Of a stretch of 64,000 nucleotides of DNA, positions 52,650-61,596 are shown piece after piece. The translations under genes were made by a program, and so were the position numbers. Source of the DNA: JAJYVT01 sp035534455. GTDB lineage: Bacteria > Actinomycetota > Acidimicrobiia > Acidimicrobiales > RAAP-2. The stretch lies in contig DATLRV010000048.1 of NCBI GenBank assembly GCA_035534455.1, positions 1 through 64,000 of the forward strand, read 5' to 3'. The notes beneath the pieces are model-generated. The model was not told the origin of the DNA. It saw nothing but the letters and a program-made list of their open reading frames with translations, and did not search any database. Within the stretch, counting starts at the first letter, position 1. Each line of letters begins with the position of its first letter.

Positions 52650-52722
52650 AGCCTGGGGTGGGACTTGAACCCACGGCCTGCGCGTTACGAGTGCGCTGCT
52701 CTGCCGACTGAGCTACCCAGGC
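52650..52722 (-). tRNA. tRNA-Thr(CGT)
   Basis: The minus strand folds as a cloverleaf: acceptor GCCTGGG (52716-52722) with CCCAGGC (52651-52657), D-stem GCTC/GAGC, anticodon loop CTCGTAA with CGT at 52687-52689, and a GTGGG/TTCAAGT/CCCAC T-arm. The lowest anticodon-stem pair (A-C) is mismatched. CCA is not encoded. It decodes ACG. Confidence 0.93.
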
Positions 52723-52900
52723 AAATGTTGGTCACGAATGCGGACACGAACGACGCGGGCCCAACTGTACGCGAGGCGCCATCGTAGACGACCTCAGGGA
52801 GTGCGATCGACGACCGGCGACGCACCCGGGGACGCTGCGGAGCCCGGGGCTCTACCGGGATGCTCGTGAGGCGACGGATCAGCCGGCAATGTCTGCAATG

Positions 52901-53245
52901 TCAGGAGCCTGGAGATTCCTCGTGGTCTGGGAGCGGGTCTGGGCGCAGGTCTGAGCGCGGGTCTGGGCGCGGTGTCGCCCGCGGGGAGATCCCGGCGGTT
53001 CTCAGCATCCTCCGGAGGTCGACGACCTGCTGCGCATCCAAGTCGTGATGTCGCGGACTGTCGACCGTCTCGGTTTCAGATCCGAGGGTCACCGTGTAGC
53101 GACCACCAGCCTCTTCCGTGACGGTGGCGACACTGCGAAGAAGGGACAGGACGTCGTGCCACTGGATGTTGTGGCCCACCGGATGGTTGAAGATCTTCTC
53201 GATGGTGGCCCGATGGTGCGCGTCGAGTTCTGTGTTCTTTCCCAT
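52901..53245 (-). CDS. conserved hypothetical, HicA-like fold
   Basis: 114 residues. ELDAHHRATIEKIFNHPVGH, IQWHDVLSLLRSVATVTEE and YTVTLGSETETVDSP resemble short actinobacterial proteins with a HicA/dsRBD-like fold; the end is a Pro/Arg/Asp repeat tail from near-identical CAGGTCTGAG-type units. AAGGG lies 6 nt before ATG 53245. No HicB partner is adjacent, so a toxin role is not supported. The stretch 52723-52900 holds only the tRNA upstream DNA. Confidence 0.6.
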   Translation of the reverse strand: MGKNTELDAHHRATIEKIFNHPVGHNIQWHDVLSLLRSVATVTEEAGGRYTVTLGSETETVDSPRHHDLDAQQVVDLRRMLRTAGISPRATPRPDPRSDLRPDPLPDHEESPGS

Positions 53246-53298
53246 TTCACACCCTTCGAGGGTCATGGTCGTCCCAGCGTTCAACGAGGCGTGATGTC

Positions 53299-53652
53299 TC
53301 AGTCCGTCGAAGCCCCGTCAGACTCGTTGGAGCGCGCGATCGGAGCGTCGAGGTCCCAGCCGTCTTCGTCCTCACGTCGGGAGCGGCCGGGTCGCGAAGG
53401 CCCTCCCATCCCGTCGGGGTCGTCGCCGCCGCCCTCGAGCGTGACCATCTCTTCGGGGTCGTCGAAGCCGGCCCCGGTCTCCTCGAGCTCTCGCTCGTCC
53501 ACCTGGAGCGTCGGATCGAGCGACGGATCGTTCTCAATGGCTTCGATCAGTCCCGGGTCCGTCCTCGAGCCCTCGTCGAGCGCCTCGTCACCCTGCTCGA
53601 AGGCTTCGGTACCCAACCGTTCGTCGGGTGACCAATCGTCGCTCTGGCTCAT
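53299..53652 (-). CDS. acidic hypothetical protein
   Basis: 117 residues, very rich in Asp and Glu with no Cys, no helix long enough for a membrane and few aromatic residues (SQSDDWSPDERLGTEAFEQG; DPSLDPTLQVDERELEE). Probably disordered; similar acidic proteins occur in actinobacteria. GGAG lies 9 nt before the ATG. 53 bp upstream of the HicA-like gene on the same strand. Function unknown. Confidence 0.6.
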   Translation of the reverse strand: MSQSDDWSPDERLGTEAFEQGDEALDEGSRTDPGLIEAIENDPSLDPTLQVDERELEETGAGFDDPEEMVTLEGGGDDPDGMGGPSRPGRSRREDEDGWDLDAPIARSNESDGASTD

Positions 53653-53876
53653 GATGTCGTTCTCCGATGCCGGTAGGAGGCGTCGACGAGATCGTATGCC
53701 CTGGCGTGCCGCGTCCCTCCCCGGCGATCTGGTCAGTGATGCCGGAGTCAGTGATGCCGGAGAGGGAGTTTGGACTGACGGGCCCCCGGCCGAGTCCTGC
53801 CTGCTGGTAGGTGTCCGGAGTCATGCAAGACATGCCGGGCGCCCCTAAACCCGTGTCGGAGCGACCTCGGGGCGGA

Positions 53877-53965
53877 GCGACCTCGGGGCTCGGCCTCCTC
53901 GGGGCTCAGCCTCCTCGGGGCTCAGCCTCCTCGGGGCTCAGCCTCCTCGGGGCTCAGCCTCCCAG
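53877..53965. repeat. 16-bp tandem array over the holB stop
   Basis: About four copies of CCTCCTCGGGGCTCAG, preceded by related GACCTCGGGGCGGAG units. It includes the holB stop codon and fills its 3' flank. Short GATGCCGGAGTCAGT repeats lie just upstream (about 53733-53765). Confidence 0.88.
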
Positions 53966-55138
53966 CTGTCCGAGGCGCACGAAGAGCGCCTCGAGCAGGA
54001 GCGTCTCCTGCGCGTTGCGGCGGAGCGCCACCGCTGCGTCGGTTACGAGGGCGACCGCCGCCTCGTCACCCTTCGCCTCATCGGGACGGAGGGACCGGGT
54101 GTCGGATGCCGCAGACGACGGCGGCGCCACCGAGTCGACGAGGCGGTCGCGATACGCCCGCGCGAGCACGCCCAGGCCGGTGCGCAGCTCTTCGGTGCGC
54201 CAGCGCCGCTCCTCACGGTGGTGCCGGTCCAAGAGCTCCTTGCGGCCCGGCAGCCCCCGTTCCCCCATCGCCTTGGCGTCCGCCTCGAGCGCGGCGAGCG
54301 CCGCGTCGTGCTCAGCACGCAACGGGGCGAGCGCGCGGTCGGTGGCCGCCAGCAGCTCCCGGGCGAGGGCGCCGGCCACTGCTCCGTGCCCGTCGAGGCG
54401 CCCCGGGATCGACCGCCACAACGCGAGCCGGTCCGCAAAGCCCGGGTCGTCGGCGAGCAGGCGCGCACGATCGACGTCGCCGCCCGCACCCTCGGCGACC
54501 AGCCGCGCGCGGGAGGGGTCGACCCCGCGACCCACGAGCCACGTCGCGAGGGCAGTCGTCGAGACGGGCGGGAACAGTATCTCCACGCAACGGCTCGCCA
54601 CAGTGACGAGGGCGGGCGGGACATCGTCGGCGAGGAGCACGAAGACCGTGGTCGCCGGTGGCTCCTCGAGGGTCTTCAAGAGCGCCGGCGCCGCGCGCTC
54701 GGCGAGGTGGATGTCACCCGCGACGAGCACCTGCCGGGCGGCCTCGAGCGGGCGGCGCAGCGCGAGCGTCCCGAGGCGTCGGGCGTCGTCCACGTCGATC
54801 GCGGCGCCGGTCCGCTCCACCGTGACGAGATCCGGATGCGTGCCGGCGAGCACCCTGCGGCAGGTGTCGCAGCTGCCGCACCCCCCGTCGGGGCACAGCA
54901 ATGCCGCGGCGAACCCCCGCGCGGCAGCTCGGGATCCCGACCCCGGTTGGCCGACGAAGAGGTAGGCGTGGACCGGTTGGCGCGCCGCCGCTCGCAGGGA
55001 CGCCACCGCGCGCGGCTGGCCGACGACGCCGTCGAACAGGGCGGGGTTGGGCCGTTCGCCGGGACCGCCGGGGGGGCCGGTGCGGCCGTCGGGCGGGACG
55101 TCGGGCGGGCCGTCCAGGGCTTCTTCCGCCGCAGTCAC
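53954..55138 (-). CDS. holB: DNA polymerase III delta' subunit
   Basis: 394 residues; clamp-loader subunit. FDGVVGQPRAVASLRAAARQ opens the AAA+ domain, the Walker A region FVGQPGSGSRAAARG is degenerate as usual for delta', CPDGGCGSCDTCRRVLAG is the four-cysteine zinc module, and LKTLEEPPATTVFVLLA with SRC (in VASRCVEILF) is the sensor motif. GTG 55138 overlaps the tmk stop (GTGA). The C-terminal part is longer than usual and highly charged. Confidence 0.92.
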   Translation of the reverse strand: MTAAEEALDGPPDVPPDGRTGPPGGPGERPNPALFDGVVGQPRAVASLRAAARQPVHAYLFVGQPGSGSRAAARGFAAALLCPDGGCGSCDTCRRVLAGTHPDLVTVERTGAAIDVDDARRLGTLALRRPLEAARQVLVAGDIHLAERAAPALLKTLEEPPATTVFVLLADDVPPALVTVASRCVEILFPPVSTTALATWLVGRGVDPSRARLVAEGAGGDVDRARLLADDPGFADRLALWRSIPGRLDGHGAVAGALARELLAATDRALAPLRAEHDAALAALEADAKAMGERGLPGRKELLDRHHREERRWRTEELRTGLGVLARAYRDRLVDSVAPPSSAASDTRSLRPDEAKGDEAAVALVTDAAVALRRNAQETLLLEALFVRLGQLGG

Positions 55139-55773
55139 CTCGTTCCCCTGCCCGAGGAGAGGGTCGGCCACCGCTGCATCACCACGCCGTGGACGAGGGC
55201 GGCCACCGCGTCGACGTCTGCGTCCCCGTCGATCACCGCCCACCGCGCGGGATCGGCAGCCGCGAGCTCGAGGTACCCGGCGCGCACCCGGGAGAAGAAA
55301 TCCTCGTCGAGGCGCTCGAGCCGGTCGGCCGACGAGTGGGCGAGCCGCCGGCGCGCGACGAAAAGCGGGACGTCCACCACGACGGACAGGTCGGCCTCGA
55401 TGCCGGCGGTGGCCCACGCCACGAGTCGCCGGAGCTCGTCCACCGGGATGCCCCGGCCGTACCCCTGGTAGGCGAGCGTCGACCCCGAGTACCGGTCCGT
55501 GACGACCAGGCGCCCGGCATCGAGCGCGGGCCGGATGACCTCGGCGACGTGCTGTGCGCGGTCTGCCGCCATGAGCAGCGCCTCGGTACGCACGTCGGGG
55601 GCGGAGTGGTCCGGCTCCAGCAGGAGCCGCCGGAGCGCACTCCCGAGCTCGGTCGCGCCAGGCTCGAACGTGAGCTCCGCGCCGAGCGACGACGCCAGGA
55701 TCCTCGCCTGCGTCGACTTGCCGCTGCCGTCGACGCCCTCGAGCGCCACAAGGCGCCCGTGCCCGGGCGTCAC
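55135..55773 (-). CDS. tmk: thymidylate kinase
   Basis: 212 residues; phosphorylates dTMP. VALEGVDGSGKSTQARIL is the P-loop, FEPGATELGSALRRLLL replaces the usual TREPGGT, and VVTDRYSGSTLAYQGYGRG has the DRY motif. tmk-holB adjacency is widespread. GTG start overlaps topA's stop by 4 bp, making topA-tmk-holB one unit. Confidence 0.94.
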   Translation of the reverse strand: MTPGHGRLVALEGVDGSGKSTQARILASSLGAELTFEPGATELGSALRRLLLEPDHSAPDVRTEALLMAADRAQHVAEVIRPALDAGRLVVTDRYSGSTLAYQGYGRGIPVDELRRLVAWATAGIEADLSVVVDVPLFVARRRLAHSSADRLERLDEDFFSRVRAGYLELAAADPARWAVIDGDADVDAVAALVHGVVMQRWPTLSSGRGTR

Positions 55774-58745
55774 TCGCTCGCCGCCTCCGGGGTGGCACCT
55801 GTCGACGCCGGGGCCTTCTTCGCGCCGACCTTCTTCGCGCCGGCCTTCTTGGCCCCGGCCTTCTTCGCGCCAGCCTTCTTGACCACAGCCTTCTTCGCGC
55901 CGGCCTTCTTGGCCACAGCCTTCTTCGCGCCGACCCTCTTCGCGCCGGCCTTCTTCGCGCCGGCCTTCTTGACCACGGCCTTCTTCGCGCCGGCCTTCTT
56001 GGCCCCGGCGCGTCGCCGGGTCGACGGGCCGGCCGCTCTGCGGTCGGCGAGGAGCTCCGCCGCACGCTCGATGGTGACCGTCATCGGGTCGTCACCCTTG
56101 CGCAGCGACGCGTTCGTGGTGCCGTCCGTGACGTAGGGGCCGAAGCGCCCCTCGCGCACCACGATGGGCAGTCCGGTCCCCGGGTCCGCACCGAGCTCGC
56201 GCAGCGGTGCCGCCGACTGGCCGCGTCCTCGCCGCTCCTTGGGCTGGGCGAAGAGGGCCAGCGCCTCGTCGAGGGACACGGTCAGCAGTTGCTCCTCGGA
56301 CGAGAGGCTCCGGGTATCGGTGCCGCGCTTGAGATAGGGCCCGTAGCGGCCGTTCGTCGCAAGGATCTCCTCGCCGGTGCCCGGGACGGTACCCACCGTG
56401 CGTGGGAGGCGCAGCAGCTCGAGCGCCTGATCGAGCGTGACGGTCGCCGGTGACATCGACTGGAAGAGGGAGGAGGTCCGGGGCTTCTCTCCGTCGGGCG
56501 TGGCGGGACCGAGCTGGACGTAGGGGCCGAACCTCCCTGCCCGCACCTGCACCTCCAACCCGGTTTCGGGATCGGTCCCGAGCACCCGGTCGCTCGACGG
56601 TGCATCGAGGAGCTCCTCGGCCCGCTCGATGGTGAGCTCGTCGGGCGCGACGTCCTCGGGGATCGACGCGCGGTCGTCGCCGCGCTGGAGATACGGGCCG
56701 TACCGGCCGACGCGCACGACGATCGGGCGCCCCTCGGCGTCGTTGCCGATCGGGATCGAGTTGACCTCCCGGGCGTCGATCACGCCGAGGTGGGCGGCAA
56801 CCGCCTCCTTGAGGCCCAGGCGGACCGTCTCGGACTCGGCGGCGGCCTTCTGGGCGTCCGTCGCGCGGTCGCCGCGGGGGCGGTGCCCGTCGTGCCCCGC
56901 TTCCGCTCGGTCCTGGCCGAAGTAGAACCGGGTCAGCCAGGGGAGGGCCTCCCAGCGTCCGCTCGCGATCTCGTCGAGGTCGTCTTCCATCGCGGCCGTG
57001 AAGCCGTAGTCCACGAGATCGGGGAAGTAGCGCTCGAGCAGACCGACCACGGCGAAGGCCGTGAAGCTCGGCACGAGGGCGCTCCCCTTCTTCCAGACGT
57101 AGCCCCGGTCCTGGATCGTGGCTATGACGCTCGCGTACGTGGACGGCCGTCCCACACCGAGCTCCTCCATGGCCTTCACCAACGACGCCTCGGTGTAGCG
57201 CGCCGGTGGCTGGGTCGCGTGCGAGCCCGGGACGAGCTCGAGGGCCCGGACCCGGTCGCCTTCGGCGAGTCGCGGCAGGACGACCTCGCGGTCGGCGAGC
57301 TCGGCTTCGGGGTCGTCCTCGCCCTCCACGTAGGCGCGGAGGAAGCCGGGGAACGCGATGACTCGCCCGCTCGCCGAGACCTCCGCCTCCAACCCCCCCA
57401 GGGAGGGCGCTCCCTGCGGCATCGCGGCGACCATGCGGACTTGGGCGCTCGTTCCGGTCGCGTCGACCATCTGGGAGGCCACGGTCCGCTTCCACACGAG
57501 CTCGTAGAGCCGGAGCTCGTCCCCGTGGAGCGTCTGGGAGGCCTCGTCGGGCGTGCGGAACACGTCACCGGCGGGCCGGATCGCCTCGTGGGCTTCCTGC
57601 GCGTTCTTCACGCGCCGCTCGTAACGCCGGGGCTCGGGCGGCACGTACCCGGGGCCGTAGAGGGTGGTCGCCTGGGAGCGGGCCGCGGCGAGCGCCTCGT
57701 CGGAGAGGGTGGTCGAGTCGGTCCGCATGTAGGTGATCCAACCCTGTTCGTAGAGGCGCTGGGCGACCTGCATCGCCCGCTGTGCGCTGAAGCGGAGCTT
57801 GCGGCCCGCCTCCTGTTGGAGCGTCGAGGTGATGAACGGGGCTGCGGGCGACCGGCGGAACGGGCGCTCGGAAACCGAGCGAACGGTGAACGTCGCGTCC
57901 GTGAGGCCCTCGGCCAGCGACCGGGCGTCGGTCTCCCCGAGCACGCGAACCCTCGTGGAGGCGACGCCGGCATGCTCGTCGAAGTCGCGGCCGGTGGCGA
58001 CGGGCGTCCCGCCGAGCGCGACGAGAGTGGCGGAGAACTGTGCCGGCTCCGCGGACGTCTCGTCCCGGCCGCCGCCGTCTGCGCCGTCGCCCGCCTGGCC
58101 GGTGCCCGGAGAGGCGAAGGTCCCCTCCACCCCCCACCAGGTCGCGGAGCGGAACCGCATGCGCGCCCGCTCACGTTCGACGACCATGCGCGTCGCGACG
58201 CTCTGGACGCGACCTGCCGACAGGCGCGGCATGACCTTGCGCCACAGGACGGGTGACACCTCGTAGCCGTAGAGCCGGTCGAGGATCCGCCGGGCCTCCT
58301 GCGCGTCGACGAGCCGGCGGTCGAGCTCCCGCCACTCCTGCACTGCCCTGCGGATGGCCACGGGGGTGATCTCGTGGAACACCATCCGCTTCACCGGCAC
58401 GCGGGGCGCGAGCACCTCGGTCAGGTGCCACGCGATCGACTCTCCCTCGCGGTCTTCGTCGGTGGCGAGGTAGAGCTCGTCCGCCTCCTTCAGGCGAGCC
58501 TTCAGGGTGGCGACGACGGACCGCTTCTCCGGCGAGACGACGTAGAGCGGCTTGAAGCCGTTGTCCACGTCGACGCCCAGGCGCGCCCAGTCCTCTCCCT
58601 TGTACGCCGCCGGCACTTCGTCGGCGCCGCGCGGCAGGTCCCGCACGTGCCCGACCGACGACTCGACCACGAAGTCCGGGCCGAGCATCCGCGAGATCGT
58701 GCGCGCCTTGGCCGGCGACTCGACGATGACGAGCGCCTTACCCAC
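55770..58745 (-). CDS. topA: DNA topoisomerase I
   Basis: 991-residue type IA topoisomerase. TOPRIM: ALVIVESPAKARTISRML and ATDEDREGESIAWHL. The active-site Tyr is in QGWITYMRTDSTTLSDEAL; RPSTYASVIATIQDRGYV follows. Instead of zinc fingers it has four or five repeats with GRYGPYLQRG/GRFGPYV signatures (actinobacterial TopA C-terminal repeats). It ends in about 75 residues of Lys-Lys-Ala-Gly repeats, a histone-H1-like DNA-binding tail. GTG 58745 fits the family start. Confidence 0.95.
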   Translation of the reverse strand: MGKALVIVESPAKARTISRMLGPDFVVESSVGHVRDLPRGADEVPAAYKGEDWARLGVDVDNGFKPLYVVSPEKRSVVATLKARLKEADELYLATDEDREGESIAWHLTEVLAPRVPVKRMVFHEITPVAIRRAVQEWRELDRRLVDAQEARRILDRLYGYEVSPVLWRKVMPRLSAGRVQSVATRMVVERERARMRFRSATWWGVEGTFASPGTGQAGDGADGGGRDETSAEPAQFSATLVALGGTPVATGRDFDEHAGVASTRVRVLGETDARSLAEGLTDATFTVRSVSERPFRRSPAAPFITSTLQQEAGRKLRFSAQRAMQVAQRLYEQGWITYMRTDSTTLSDEALAAARSQATTLYGPGYVPPEPRRYERRVKNAQEAHEAIRPAGDVFRTPDEASQTLHGDELRLYELVWKRTVASQMVDATGTSAQVRMVAAMPQGAPSLGGLEAEVSASGRVIAFPGFLRAYVEGEDDPEAELADREVVLPRLAEGDRVRALELVPGSHATQPPARYTEASLVKAMEELGVGRPSTYASVIATIQDRGYVWKKGSALVPSFTAFAVVGLLERYFPDLVDYGFTAAMEDDLDEIASGRWEALPWLTRFYFGQDRAEAGHDGHRPRGDRATDAQKAAAESETVRLGLKEAVAAHLGVIDAREVNSIPIGNDAEGRPIVVRVGRYGPYLQRGDDRASIPEDVAPDELTIERAEELLDAPSSDRVLGTDPETGLEVQVRAGRFGPYVQLGPATPDGEKPRTSSLFQSMSPATVTLDQALELLRLPRTVGTVPGTGEEILATNGRYGPYLKRGTDTRSLSSEEQLLTVSLDEALALFAQPKERRGRGQSAAPLRELGADPGTGLPIVVREGRFGPYVTDGTTNASLRKGDDPMTVTIERAAELLADRRAAGPSTRRRAGAKKAGAKKAVVKKAGAKKAGAKRVGAKKAVAKKAGAKKAVVKKAGAKKAGAKKAGAKKVGAKKAPASTGATPEAASE
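55815..56010. repeat. 15-bp-type tandem array encoding the TopA tail
   Basis: Units close to CTTCTTCGCGCCGGC repeat about 13 times and encode the (Ala-Gly-Ala-Lys-Lys)n tail. Confidence 0.9.
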
Positions 58746-58916
58746 CGACTGCGCTTCCCTCGAGCGCCGGGTCCACCGAACCACCCCTTTGTCTCATGAC
58801 GACGACAGGCTCCCGGCTCCGCCAGGCCATGTCAAGGCATCCCCCGGCTCGATTCGGCCGGGTCGACGCGAATCCTGGCCGAGGGGATCCGCCGGTCAGT
58901 CCGCCGCCGCAGCCGG

Positions 58917-61259
<2,343 letters not shown>

Positions 61260-61596
61260 CCTCGGTGTCCTTTCCTACCTTCGTCGGTCCTGCGTCGTCC
61301 GTCCTTGCGCCGAGGGACCCCGACGCGGTGCTGCGCTTTTGTCCTGCGTTCTTGAGTCTTTCCTCGCTCCGCCCCTCGTAGTGGCCCTCCCTCCGAGGTC
61401 GGCACGAGCGCGGCCGCCGGAGAGGCCATGCGGGAGGACGCCGGAGGGCGCGGTCGCCCGAGGCGCAGGGCACGATAGCCACCTCTCGGCGCACCGGCAA
61501 GAACCTGACGCCGGTGACGGGGTCTGCACGCCCGATGGACGGCGCCGCCCCGTCTCATCCGGTCGGCGGCATCCGGTCCGCGGCATCCGGCCCGTC
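61260..61596. other. intergenic, hppA upstream region
   Basis: No gene is seen. It contains hppA's 5' region and, at about 61556-61612, imperfect repeats of CATCCGGTCGGCGG that run into the stop of the next gene. Confidence 0.5.

Noticed and set aside
52901..53652. Toxin-antitoxin pair
   Set aside because: The HicA-like protein has no HicB-like partner; the acidic neighbour has no DNA-binding motif.
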